From NCBI GenBank assembly GCA_030323885.1, contig CM059193.1:73817543-73881542 (forward strand): 64,000 bases of DNA, in the 5' to 3' direction. The position numbers were made by a program, and so were the translations under genes. The notes under the pieces were generated by a model, which worked only from the letters and a program-made list of their open reading frames with translations, searched no databases and was not told the DNA's origin. Origin of the DNA: Branchipolynoe longqiensis (Eukaryota; Annelida; Polychaeta; Phyllodocida; Polynoidae). This document shows positions 8,938 through 20,309 of this stretch, one piece after another (the first letter of the stretch is position 1; every line of letters begins with the position of its first letter).

Positions 8938-9015
8938 AATTCACATGGAAACAATTAATTATATTAACACGTTAGGCTCGCCTTAAGCGGGGGTGGAATA
9001 GCCCGACGGTTAAAC
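8938..9015 (+). repeat. LTR remnant (last 78 bp)
   Basis: AAATTCACATGGAAAC through GGTTAAAC matches the 3' end of the LTRs at 4559-4636 and 20210-20288. The preceding 800 bp of LTR are missing. It is either a deleted 3' LTR or a natural internal repeat of the LTR tail; the sequence cannot decide. Confidence 0.7.
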
Positions 9016-10594
9016 AAGTATATGTATCCATTACATAGGCTTGGCCTATGATATTAATAAATATAAATGATTAAATAGATATTTCGATGAAATCTTCTAA
9101 ATTTGGGTGTAATCTAATAAGATAATAAGTAACTAAATTCCATATCCTATTCTAAAAAAATTAACATCAAATAGCCTGATTCTCTGTTAATTATATTCTA
9201 ATGTATTAATATTATCTCTTTCCTTTACATTCCATACGCATCTTACCGCACAATTCCACTGTGCCGGGGAGCCACGGCTACCACCAAGAGTCGTGCGCGG
9301 GTTTCGCGGGGGCGGCAACAGGCGCATTCCAGGACCACGCCCACCCCCAGCAACCGAGGCGCGGCAAGCGTGGACCTGGGAAACGTACCCTCGCGAAACA
9401 CTCCTGGGCACCACCACGGGTATCGTTTGGGGCACCTATATATATTTTGGGGTGGGCGGAAATTACTTATGTTACTTAGGCTTACCACTACATAAATTTT
9501 CACACACCGCATCTAAATATATTATAACTCCTTAAAACAGAGAATCAGCTAGACGTTTTCTTAAATCGCTAACTTACCTATTAAATTTATCAATTAAATT
9601 TACTTACTTTCTTTTCTCTGAGGGAAACAGCTAAGTTGTAGAAAATTTATTTATTAACGGGTACCTTTATAATTGGGATCTCTAAAAATTAAATAAAAAT
9701 AATAATTTACTCATAAAAATATTCATAAAAATACGAATAACTCTAGGCCTGGTGGGGGATGAGAAATTCGTAATTATAATAGAATATTCCAAATTATTTA
9801 CGTCAGGAAAAATCGTTATAAAAAATCTATGTTCCAAATTACACACTATTAAATCCTTAGTTCATTGAAAAAGGTCATATCATCCAAACAATACCTCACC
9901 CATTTATATCAGCCCTAGGGTAAATATATAAGTAATAATGTGCTACTATTCCAAATTAGCAGGGTTTTCGAAAATAAAAATATGCCAAATTGCTCCCAGG
10001 AGACCAGTTGAATTGTGATAATACTAAAAAAAATAAATAGTTGCAAATTACTCCTATGAGGAAATTGCTTTGTTAACAACAAGTTTGTATACATTATTGT
10101 ATGGCGAATTTCTAGATAAGCATGGACACGCCAAAGTAAACTCCTTTAAATTAGTACTCTGAACATACATGTATATATATTAGTCTATGACGACGCGATT
10201 TCCGCGCTCGCTTATTGCGCCGCCGTTGCGTCAATTGGGAACGCATTTTGCGCGGGAGAACGGTTGTACATATGTATTGGCTATATGGATGGTTGAAGTT
10301 TGCGTTCCCCAGCACAGAGATATAATCCACATTTTTTTTAAATATCATATTGTATTCGCTCTGAGGGCACCAGCATGTGAGTCGCCTTATTACATAAATT
10401 TAGTCCATTTCATAGGCTTTCTTCCAAATTTGCATAACAGTACTCACAATATTCTGTAAGGGGTTTAATAACTGTCAAAATTTAAGCGTATATAAATACT
10501 CTGTGCGGCGGAACCTACTTCTGCCATTGAAACTAATATTAAAAAGGAAATTTATAGTGATAAATTGAGTAAAATTCTAATATAGCATTATAAT

Positions 10595-10680
10595 TGTTGT
10601 TTGTTTGTTGTTGTTTTACGTCCTAGCAACATCTAAGGTCATATCAGGACGGGTACCTATATCATTTCAAAGTGTGATAG
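10595..10680 (-). repeat. SINE 3'-end fragment
   Basis: TTGTTGTTTTACGTCCTAGC and AAGGTCATATCAGGACGGG match the 3' end of the complete SINE at 56794-57134 in the same orientation. Only the tail portion is present, as expected of a 5'-truncated or eroded copy. Confidence 0.75.
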
Positions 10681-11199
10681 TTAACCATATTAAGTAGAGT
10701 AAAAATAAAACGAACATCGGCCTTTCGGTCGATGTTACTTATAAATAAAATCTAGCGTAAGGGGAAAAAAAACTAGTAAAGACACCGCATTAAACGTTCA
10801 CGTGCGCGTATTGCGTATGGCGCAACTAAGGCCTCAAACGCGTGCTGGCGTAACATTACATTTTTTTTTTTTTTAATATTCTTAAAAAAAATAATAATAA
10901 CATTGTCGGGTGATTGCCCAAGTGTACTGCATTATTAATCACACTGTAGGATCGTTTATTCGTTATTGCTAAGGAAAGCATATGTAAAGAACAAATATTA
11001 ATTATAGTATACACTTCTTCCAAATTTTTGAAAAGAGAAATTAATTAGTACGCGCAATTTGTGCATGCAGGTGCTAGCTTTGATTGCGCGTGCTCAGGAA
11101 GTCCATCTGAGTCCACTGGACGATGGCCACAGCCTGCTCTATGCATAAGGCAAGCAGTTTTGCTGTAATTAAAGGAAAATCTTGGTGGTCCAACAAAAA

Positions 11200-11460
11200 G
11201 GAATTTGAGGTATTCACATTACCTGGAAGGGAGTGATTTGTGGTGCGGTGCCCCCAGTGGGAAAAATCCGCCGGGAGTATGTAATTATACGGAGCCCACA
11301 GGAAATCTCCCAACCGGGAGTACCACGGCTCACGGTGCCCAACATTGACTTTACGGTCGGGAGTGTGATCTAAGTATACGGTGCCCACATTAGTAAGATC
11401 CGGTCGGGAGTATTATTTTTATATATATACGGGGCCCGCCGGTCGCCAGTAATGTGCCCT
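11200..11460. repeat. Periodic GGGAGT / GGTGCCC block, copy 1
   Basis: Four to five degenerate repeats of CGGGAGT followed about 15-25 bp later by TACGGNGCCCA. The block recurs at 12470-12680 and 16825-17060, so it is an internal component of the non-coding blocks. On the minus strand it gives short similar peptides (start MGTVYLD at 11388 and 12648), but these are likely by-products of the repeat and not genes. Confidence 0.65.
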
Positions 11461-12469
11461 TCCTTTTTACTTGACCTGATGCACATATAGGCATTGCTAA
11501 ACCCACCTTCGATTTTTGGCCGTAGATGGGCACGCATTTTGCGCACTTTTTAAGTAAATGTACTAGCAAATCCTCTAGTGATGCATCGGCCAGTCTATTA
11601 CGGGGTTGCGGGTTGTAATTTAAATTAAATAAATTCTATCACGTAATGTTTTTTTTACTATCGTATTTCAATATATTCTCCCCCAATTTTTCTGCCCACG
11701 ATTTGTTCGAGGTATTATTCTAAAAAAAAAGAAGAAAAGAGTCCTGGATCCTGTACAAGCAAGTAAATTGCGCAGGAACGCGCATGTCTGCCAAAAATAT
11801 TCAGGAAAGGGCATTAGCACAAATTTATGCGATCTTTACTATGAAAAATATACATATTCCAAAACAAACAAAAACGTATTGACTCCTCTGAGTCACTCAT
11901 TTTTTTGTATATATATATATATTCAGTTTCAAACTGGATATATTGCATTATATGCAAATTTGCAGAAGCGATAGTCCTATATGGGCTATCGGCTGTGCAT
12001 TTTTAAGTCGAATTTGCAATAGCGATAATCCTCATGGATTATCGGCTTTGCAAATTCAACACTGTTTCTACAATATACATCAACGATTAACATGTTCCGG
12101 CCAGATGCAATTATCAAGCAGAATCGTCGCGTTTATTGAAAAGTCCGTCCAGGATCCTATTTCGGGCTTGATCCAGTAGGCCAGCGGTGTGCAAGGCAGG
12201 GCAGTTTTTGTATTAGCTAGACATGTGCACCGCTGGCATGACGGATGTATATCACAGAAGCGTCAGCACCGTGTGGCCGACTGTTGTGTCACGTTGTTAG
12301 TTTTAAGCAGGCTCACGCTTTTCTCCTTAGTTGCCTTCAAAGGGAGATTTTAGTTTATTTAATTAATTCCTACTGTATTTCACTATGTTGCCTTTAGGCC
12401 TATGATCATTAATGATCATATGCCATAATATTCATAATTATTATTCGTAAACTAAAAAGGAAGTTGGTG

Positions 12470-12680
12470 GCATATACATTACCTGGTCGGGAGTGGGTCG
12501 TGGTGCGGTGCCCCAAGTGGGACATTTCCGCCGGGAGTAGGTAATTATACGGAGCCCACAGGAAATCTCCCAATCGGGAGTACCACGGCCCACGGTGCCC
12601 AAAATTGACTTTACGGTCGGGAGTGTAATCTAAGTATACGGTGCCCACATTAGTAAGATCCGGTAATGCGCCCTTCCTTT
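12470..12680. repeat. Periodic GGGAGT / GGTGCCC block, copy 2
   Basis: Second copy of the block at 11200-11460 within the same non-coding region, about 85-90 per cent similar by eye over ACGGAGCCCACAGGAAATC and TTGACTTTACGGTCGGGAG. Confidence 0.65.
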
Positions 12681-13282
12681 AATTAGTAAATTAGCATCAA
12701 CAATTTGTGATAGGCACAAATTTGCGCTCTGGCGCGTTTTCCGTACAGATTGAATAACTACTTGGGTGCGCAATTTGCGCTCTGACGTATCTATAAAAAT
12801 AAAACGCTTTGTTCATACCTAAATGCACTTATTACATATACCACTAATTTTGATATGCAATTTGAGCTATCGCGCAGCTCTAAGCATTATTGTGCATAAT
12901 TCCATGCACTTATTACATATCATTTAAAGATAAAAAGCATTATGCGCCTTGGCGCTTTCACAAATATACGTACTTAAATGGACGTATTTTTGGACACTAT
13001 TATTAATTCATTGAAAAAATGTATGCGTACTTGTACGCACCTATTTTTTTCAATTAATTCATGAAAAAAAAATATGTTTACGTACTTGTACGCACGTATT
13101 TTTGTACACTATTATTAATTCATTGGAAAAAAACAAAAAAACAACGAGAAGTATCTTTTTGCGCTCCAGCAAGGTCAGCGATAATTTTGCTGAACGCGCA
13201 AGGGGACGGTCAGTTCTGTTATTATTTTTTCAAAGGCTTCCCCCGGGAACCGTTATAGTACCGCCCACTTATCGTTTTTTTT

Positions 13283-13321
13283 AGACGAACAACAATGCTT
13301 GCTGTTCGTCTGGTGGAGCAG
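13283..13321 (+). other. Hairpin plus polypurine tract before LTR 2
   Basis: AGACGAACA...TGTTCGTCT forms a hairpin (13283-13311), followed by GGTGGAGCAG and then the LTR at 13322. The same arrangement with the same 10-nt spacing occurs at 19356-19394. The purine-rich decamer is the likely plus-strand primer; the hairpin is a conserved extra. Confidence 0.65.
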
Positions 13322-14266
13322 TGAAGTGGGCGTGTTTATTCGCCTTGAGCAATTTGCGCACCCGTTTGACGAGCGCGCAAATTGCGCCTGCTAGTGCACG
13401 CGAGGGTTCTCGGTGGTAGAGCGTTGCTTAGCGACTAGCTAGGCAACGACCGGGGGGTCGGGCGTTCGGGGCCAGACCGGTCAGACATGTTTTTAACATG
13501 CTCTGGTCTTTCAGCCGATATTTAGACTTTTATTGTCGAAATTCCAAACTTTATCAATGAAACTTTAGGGATGGGGAAAAGGGTAAACTATATTTATTCA
13601 TTTCATACATCCATTTCGCTAGTATCATTGTTAGTTTTGGTAAGAATAAAGGCGTGAGTTCTTGAGAAGGTGGATTGGGACGTTCCTTGCATTCTTTACT
13701 ATCCTCCAGTAATACTGTAGATTAACCGCTATGGAAAACCTGATATTCGATTGCTTTATATGTAATTAAGGGCCTTATGCCTAAGAAAGCCCTATGCAGT
13801 TCCTTTACCCATCTGCGGGAATATTAAGACGAGACATTAACGGAATTAACTTAGTGTTACATTCGGGCGGAAATTGCGACGTTAACTTATTAGACTGATT
13901 ATCAGTGACAGTGGCAGCATCTTTAGCTAGAACGCCTACTTCTAGATTCATTCAGTAACATTAATAACATGAAAAACACCCCAGATCCGCGAGGGAGTAC
14001 AGCCAGTAGTTGAAATAATCTAACTTATAGACATATATATACTTTAGGGCGATAAATGCGTTTCATAGCGGATTCAGTATTTAGACGAGACTCTGGCTGT
14101 ACGCCTTTTGCGCCGGGGGAAGACATCGACGGCGACGGACTACCGGCAGACGGGACGAGAGGCCGCAGCAGCCCGCGGCAGGCCCAGGAAATTCACATGG
14201 AAATAATTACATAAATTAACTCGTTGGCTCGCCTTAAGCGGGGGTGGAATAGCCGAACGGTTAAAC
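13322..14266 (+). repeat. LTR 2 of the pol-less family
   Basis: 945 bp, TGAAGTGGGCG to GGTTAAAC, homologous throughout to 3732-4636. The multi-arm fold is at 13411-13517; its third arm reads AGACATG/CATGCTCT instead of GGACGTG/ACGCTCC, so the pairing is preserved by paired change. It is followed by ATCTTTG, not by a tRNA-His primer site. Confidence 0.8.
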
Positions 14267-15333
14267 ATCTTTGTACATAGCCAATATTGTTAAACAATTA
14301 TTCTTGTGTATATCTAAGAATATATATATACATCCCTGTACATAGGATCATACTGTTTTCCATGTCCCGTCACGTATATATGACCATGTATATACATCCT
14401 TGTACATAGGCAGGTAAATTATAATAACGCAACTTAATAATCACAATATGCCTACTAAGAACCTCAAAAATAGTTAGCGCATGGGCCACTAAATTGGTTG
14501 TCGAAATATTAATCAACTTTATAAATATTTATTAGTGTGAAATCTTCAAATTAATAGTCTGATCCTTGGTCCATCATACACACCTGTACTAATCTAATCT
14601 GTCTTTCCCTTCCATCTGCATCTTACTTCACATGACATGTGTTTGTGAGCCGCGACTTCACCAAGTCGTGCGCGCGTTTCGCGGGGGAGCAGCAAGCGCG
14701 TTCTGGGACATCGCCCAGCCCCATCAACCAAGGCGGCCTAGGCGATGGACCTGGGATACGTACCCTGGCGGATCTGCACTCCGGACACCACACCGGGTAT
14801 CGTTTGGGTTACACTTACATTCGGGGATTTTCGGGAAAGTAGATTAAAAGATAAAATGAAATAAATATAAATGCAATAAATGTCAACCAGCTATATCGTT
14901 CTTTTCACACCTCGCATGAAAATATTTAATAAGTAATGATAAAAGAGGATCAGCTATACCATTTCATAAGCAATAATTTAACTCCCTTGAATACTGTAAG
15001 TGTAATGTATAGTTAATCAAAAATTCTCTCTGCGGGAAACAGCTAGGTTGTAGAAAATTTATTCGTTAAAGGGCCATTTATAATTGGGATCAGTAAAAAT
15101 ATAATAAAAATAATAATATACACGTAAAAATACTCATAAAAATATAAACAACCCTGGGCCTGGTGGGGATGAGGAATCCTATATTCCAAATTATTCACAT
15201 CCTGAAAAATCGTTAAAGCTTATGTTCTAAATTACCCACAAAATTAAATCCTTGGTTCATTGTAAACAAAGTATACCCTCCAAACACCTCACCCATTTAT
15301 ATCAGGCCCAGGGTAAAATTATGTAAGATATTT

Positions 15334-15550
15334 TACATACGCGTAGTTAAACATATATTCCAGAAAGAATGTAGAATATTGTACATACACGTCGTTAAAC
15401 ATATATTACAGAAAGAATGTAAAATATTGTACATACGCGTAGTTAACTATATATCCCAGAAAGAATGTAAAATATTGTACATACGCGTAGTAAACCATAT
15501 ATTCCAGAAAAAAAAGGTTAAATATTGTACATACGCGTAGTTAACCATAG
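15334..15550. repeat. 49-bp tandem repeat, about 5 copies
   Basis: ACATACGCGTAGTTAAAC starts recur at 15334, 15383, 15431, 15479 and 15529 (period 48-50 bp). Degenerate further units (ACACACGTGTAGTTACC) lie at about 15755-15855 beyond an interrupting sequence of about 200 bp, so the array was probably split by an insertion. Confidence 0.8.
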
Positions 15551-16199
15551 ATCCGTGACGAGGAAGGAGAGGAGGCAGGAGTTGGAATAAACACTTTATT
15601 CAGATCGACAGAGGCAGTATATGATAACTGTATAATGTACAAAGAGGTGGTCAATGAGGAACCTCTATCACTGAAGATCAAATGTCAAAGAGTTCAAATA
15701 GTCAATAAGACCAGGGGCCATGCCCGAGGTTAGTGTTAAGGTGATATCTAGTAGCACACGCATAGTTACCCATATTAGCAGGACATAAGTTAATATATTG
15801 CGCACACGTGTAGTTAGCGTGAACATATTGTACACACGTGTAGTTACCTATATTATCTGGGAGACAGATGCGGGACGGGGCAGGGCGCAAATTCCGCCAC
15901 TGACGGAGGGACGTCAGAGTAAAACCCGTGCCTAATACAAAGAAATATGAGTTAAATATCTATTTAACATTCTAAATTGTGGGTAGTATTTCCAGGAAAT
16001 GTTACACCCTCTTTTCACAATCTATATGGATTTACGTGCCCTATTCCAAAATATTTATATAACCCGTCGTCGGTTACACGCAGGATTTACGCTTCCCCGG
16101 CCAGATCCAATTAAAAAAAAATATATATATATATATAGACAAAATAAAATAAAATAAAATAAAATAAAACAAGACAAAATAAAATAGAATAAAACTAAA

Positions 16200-16545
16200 T
16201 AAATGTAAGGAGAGTATTGATCTAACACTAACGACTATAAGCGTGGTTTCAAGTCAATGGACATTTAATGTAGAAGGTTATGCATACATGCGCATTTTGC
16301 GCGTATCGCAGTAGACACTAGTTAGCCGCCAGCAGGCACAAATTGTAAATTCAACAATAGGTATAGAACAATAAAATAAAAATAAATAAATGAAAGGAGA
16401 GTATTGAACTAACACTAACGACTATAGGCGTGGTTTCAAGTCAATGGACATTTAACGTAGAAGGTTATGCATACATGCGCATTTTGCGCGTATCGCAGTA
16501 GTTAGGCGCCAGCAGGCGCAAATTGTAATGTCACAATAGGTATAG
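16200..16545. repeat. Tandem duplication of about 188 bp
   Basis: AGTATTGATCTAACACTAAC at 16212 and AGTATTGAACTAACACTAAC at 16400 head two nearly identical units, each with CATGCGCATTTTGCGCG and GCCAGCAGGC. Preceded by AAATA-type microsatellite (about 16138-16200). Confidence 0.8.
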
Positions 16546-17517
16546 TAACCCTTGTGAGGCGTTCGCCTTTAAGAAACAAGGCATTGCACCTTAGCTCTTC
16601 CCATAGGATTGCTAGACTCTTGTCATGACAGCACTTCAGCTAAAGCTGATAGCATTGGTTATGCTCGCACATTCCAGCACATCTTTGGTGCTGTACCACA
16701 AAGCCTAATGACTACAGTCTCAGCCTGCGCTATGCACAAGGCACGCAGTTCAGCTGAATTCATTTGTAATGGTAACTAGTCAATATTAAATTCAAATACA
16801 AGGATACGTGGAAACTCGTACATTACCTGAAGGGGAGGTGGTTGTGGTGCGTGCCCCAAATTGGAGATGTCTGCCGGGAGCACTTAATTATGCGGGGCCC
16901 AAGTTGCTTTTCCCATGGGCAGCGCCACAACTTCCAGTGCCCGCTTAGGACTTTACGGTCGGGAGTGTAATCAAAGTACACGGTGCCCACAGTAGTAAGA
17001 TCCGGTAGGGAGTATGAAGCAATACAGAGCCCACCGGTCATCAGTGATGTGCTTTTCTTTTTGCTATTTGAATTATATCACAGGCCGTTGGTGATATCCC
17101 CATATGGGCGAACGTTGACCATTTACAGATTTAGGCGGTGGGCGAACCTGAGTAGGCGGTTTTAAACCAATGGAGCAATTTGCTCCCGGCGACATTAGCG
17201 CCGATCTAAATTAAAAGCAATCCTACGGTCAGAGTACATCGCTCGTTATTTAACATCACGTTGTATTGCAGACGCAGTTCTTCCATCACTCATCATGATG
17301 TTAATAATCTATATCTCACAACCCGCAACCTCGTAGTTTTGCCCTGAACCCAGACCGACAGATCCCTCATGATGAATCGTCTAGTTCCGTACGAGGATGC
17401 GGGGTGTACTAAATTTCAATTACGTCAAAACTTTTCTTATTTCATCGTAAATTTATTACTATCCCAGTATTTTCTCGCCCACGACTTCGTCTCTTACAAA
17501 TTTAATGAGATCAAAAT

Positions 17518-17560
<43 letters not shown>

Positions 17561-17642
17561 AAAAATAAGGTGTCATTTCTATAGTGTTATTCCTCAGCAG
17601 TTTCAACTTTGGACTCTCGAAAACAATTATATCTCGGGGGTG

Positions 17643-17795
17643 TAACCCGTTTTTCTCGTCATCGAAATTATTAGTCTACAAAAAGCGGGTATTTAACCCG
17701 TTTGTCTCCTCATCAAAATTATCAGTCTACAAATCACGGGTATTTAACCCGTTTTTCTCCGCATCAAAATTGTTAGTCCAAAAATACATATAACG
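17643..17795. repeat. 52-bp tandem repeat, 3 copies
   Basis: Units with CGGGTATTTAACCCG, TTTCTC and TCATCAAAATTATCAG recur with period 51-52 bp. Each unit carries the small palindrome CGGGTATTTAACCCG. Lies within block X'. Confidence 0.75.
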
Positions 17796-18796
17796 GAATA
17801 ATTTCTATACATTGCCGATTCAAAAGCGATATCCCCAAGGGATGTCGGCTTTGGATCAACAAGATTTCAACATTCAAGTTTCCCTATGCATCTAAATACA
17901 AGAAGAAAAGTCAAGTAAAGCAAAATGCGCCGCGGGATCGCCTTCGAGAAGTCCGCCCAGGATTATCTATCGCGGGCATGGTCCAGTCAGGTCAGCGGGG
18001 CTCCAGGCCAGGGCAGTATATGTTTATTTAGAACCGGGCACCGCTGACATGTTATTTGCTACACGCAGAAGCGTCGGCCCCGAGCGGCCGACTACAGCGC
18101 CACCTTGTTAATATTAGTGCAGACTCACGGTTTTCTCCTTGAAGCCCTTAAGAGGAGAATTGTTTTTATTAACTATGTAATATTGTCAATATCTTCAAAA
18201 GAAAAAATATTTGAAAGTTCCATCTCTTAAAAAAAAAAATACTACTAAAAAAAAGGAAATATAAGTAACAAAAAAAAAAGAGAGAGTAAAGGTAATTCAA
18301 AGAGTAATGGTAATTAAAAAAATATATATATATAATAATTCGGCAATGGATGTCAATGATGAAAGTGATATCCCGGCGGAACGGGCTTGATATATCACCC
18401 TGAGGACAGTCAAATCTTTTTTTTTTTTAAATTCTTACCCTGTTGCTGGTTCTCTACCATTCTGGCGTACAAAAATATATGTTTATACTCCACAAATTCA
18501 ATGGAGAAATTGGCGCATTGCCGTTTTTCCAGTACATCAAGGTTACTGACATATAAAGACTGAATACTCAGACCGAATTGTGCGCTGTCGCGCTTATCGG
18601 GTATAATGGGTCTATTATTATTCATTACACATAACAGGATACATGAATGGATTGAGTAGGTACTCTGGCTGGCCACAAAAGACCTACCGTTTATTAAACA
18701 TCATTACATAAAGAACATAACAGCATAGCAAGAATAGAACATAAGACACTTGTAATAAAAAGAACCTAAAACTAAGCCTAAAGCTAGAAATCGGAT

Positions 18797-18991
18797 TCAA
18801 ATGGGCAGAACACAGGACTTGCCGTTGGGGGAGGGCGGCCGCGCATGCGCCTGCCTCCTTAGTGAGTAGACTTGCCCCCGCCCCCCCGCAGGAGCTGGAG
18901 GGACGGAACGCCTGATGGGGGAGGCTAGACTTGCCACCGGCCTCCCCGTGAGCGTGGGGTTAGGAGGTTCGAATCCCCCCCCGCCAGACAC
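18797..18991 (+). other. GC-rich stretch with a B-box-like motif (possible tRNA-like relic)
   Basis: GGTTCGAATCCCC at about 18968-18980 is a perfect pol III B-box-like sequence, preceded by CCCCGTGAGCGTGGGG, which could be a class II variable arm. I cannot fold a complete cloverleaf: no matching 5' acceptor strand is seen. It may be a decayed tRNA-like or SINE-like fragment inside block X'. Three related motifs (ACTTGCCNNNGG) recur in the stretch. Confidence 0.3.
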
Positions 18992-19355
18992 ATAGAAAGG
19001 AAGGTTCCATCACAATAATATTTGTATAAGGTTTTTTACCACACATATATATTCTCCAATTTCAAGTATATATTCTCCAAATTCATGCCTGTGACACATT
19101 TGTTACAGGGAATTGGTTGGTTAATTCTTTTAAAGCTCTGGGGAGTATTTTGCGCCATGGCGCGGTTTGTATAAAATTGGGTGTCATTGGACGCACTCAT
19201 TGATGTTCTAAAAACAATACACAACGAGAAGTAAGTTTGCGCCCCAGCGCGGTCAGCGATTTTTTTCTCGCTGAACGCGCCGGGAAACAATCATGGCTAT
19301 TTTTCAGGTGCTACCCCCGCGAACCATTGTAGTACCGCCCACTTTTATTTTCTTT

Positions 19356-19394
19356 AGACGAGCAACAGTTCCTGTTGTTCGTCTGGGGGAGCAG
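19356..19394 (+). other. Hairpin plus polypurine tract before LTR 3
   Basis: AGACGAGCAACAG and CTGTTGTTCGTCT form a 13-bp stem with a 3-nt loop (19356-19384), followed by GGGGGAGCAG and the LTR. The same spacing to the LTR is seen at 13283-13321, with different stem bases that still pair. Confidence 0.7.
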
Positions 19395-20289
19395 TGAAGT
19401 GGGCGTGTCTACTCGCCGTGAGCAATTTGCGCACCCGTTCTACGGGTGCGCAAATTGCTTTCACTTGGGCAGGCAAGGGTCCGCGGTGGTAAAGCGTTGC
19501 TTAGCGACTAGCTAAGCAACGAGTAAAGGTCGGGCATTCGGGGCCAGACCCGGCGGACGTGTTTTTACACGCTCCGTCGTTTCCACCAATTTTTAGGCTT
19601 TTCATGGGCAAAATTCTAAACTAAATTATAGAAACGACACGGGAGGGAACGGGAGACATTTATTACTATTTATACTGGTATCCATGTTAGTCTTTGGCTA
19701 AGAATAAACCGTGAGCTCTTGTGAAGGTGAATCAGGACGTTCCTTGCATTCTTTACTATCCTCCAGTCTTATTGTAGATTAACCGCTATGGAAACCTGAT
19801 ATTCGATTGCTTTCTATGAACTGAGAGGCCTTAAGCCTAAGTCGGCCTTCTGCAAGTAATTTAACCATCTGCGGGAATCTAATAACTGACGCATTCACAG
19901 AATTAACGTAGTGTTACTTTTAGGCTAGAACCACAACACAACTAAATAGTAGAGACAGCGGCAGCAACTCTTGCTGGACTGCGCATATTTGGATTCAGTT
20001 AGTAACATTCATAATATCTCCAACGACGAAGGGGGCAGCCAGTAGTTGAAATAACCTAATGCAAATACACTTGAGGCCAAATAAATGCGCACAACGGCAA
20101 ATCTAGTATTTAGACGATACTCTGGCTGGCGCCTTCCGTACGGGGTGGACACCGACGATGGACTTCTCGCAGGCGGGAGGTAAGGCTACAACGGCGGCGG
20201 CTGGCCCAAGGAAATTCACATGGAAACAATTAATTATATTAACCCGTAGGCTCGCCTTAGGAGGGGGCGGAAAAGCCAGACGGTTAAAT
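19395..20289 (+). repeat. LTR 3 of the pol-less family
   Basis: 895 bp, very similar to copy 1 (for example ACGGGAGGGAACGGGAGAC, GCGGCAGCAACTC). Its first hairpin is the cleanest: AGCAATTTGCGCACCCGT and ACGGGTGCGCAAATTGCT are perfect 18-bp arms at 19421-19459. The end runs into a TA repeat and an inverted LTR tail. Confidence 0.85.
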
Positions 20290-20309
20290 ATATATATATA
20301 TATATATAT

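Larger units (their letters stand above)
3732..9015 (+). mobile_element. LTR retroelement with gag and protease but no pol (copy 1)
   Basis: Order seen: 905-bp 5' LTR, primer site, about 1.2 kb leader, gag in three frames (two breaks), -1 frameshift signal, retropepsin frame, about 220 bp of 3' sequence, then only the last 78 bp of an LTR. No reverse transcriptase, RNase H or integrase occurs inside it or in the adjoining non-coding blocks. The Gag resembles Ty3/gypsy retrotransposon Gag. Related LTRs lie at 13322, 19395 and 32114. Either pol was lost before the copies spread, or the family is naturally pol-less and uses enzymes supplied in trans. Confidence 0.8.
9016..13321 (+). mobile_element. 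Non-coding internal block X, between LTR remnant and LTR 2
   Basis: 4.3 kb with no credible protein. It aligns in pieces, in the same order, with 14267-19394: about 9225-9450 with 14610-14835, 9600-9920 with 15020-15310, 11110-11460 with 16715-17060, and 11950-12380 with 17805-18190. So it is a repeated, inherited block and not unrelated flanking DNA. It lacks the tRNA-His primer site at its start but ends in a hairpin and purine-rich tract directly before an LTR. It is rich in GCGC-A/T-GCGC words and short palindromes (for example CCGATAGCCC region at 11969-11991). Confidence 0.6.
14267..19394 (+). mobile_element. Non-coding internal block X', between LTR 2 and LTR 3
   Basis: 5.1 kb homologue of block X with added tandem repeats (15334-15550, 16200-16545, 17643-17795) and an inserted stretch near 15551-15750. 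No reading frame of interest. It begins directly after an LTR end and ends in the hairpin and purine tract at 19356-19394. The LTR-block-LTR structure has the form of a large non-autonomous derivative or of a tandem array made by recombination between LTRs. Confidence 0.6.

Noticed and set aside
11074..11388. Conserved small ORF starting MGTVYLD, repeated at 12409-12648
   Set aside because: It follows the periodic non-coding repeat block and the third copy (16823-17041) does not keep the frame.
15334..15550. CRISPR-like array of regular repeats
   Set aside because: Units are directly adjacent 49-bp tandem repeats without unique spacers, in eukaryotic DNA.
18797..18991. Possible tRNA gene
   Set aside because: A B-box-like motif is present but no complete cloverleaf or acceptor stem; kept only as a low-confidence relic.
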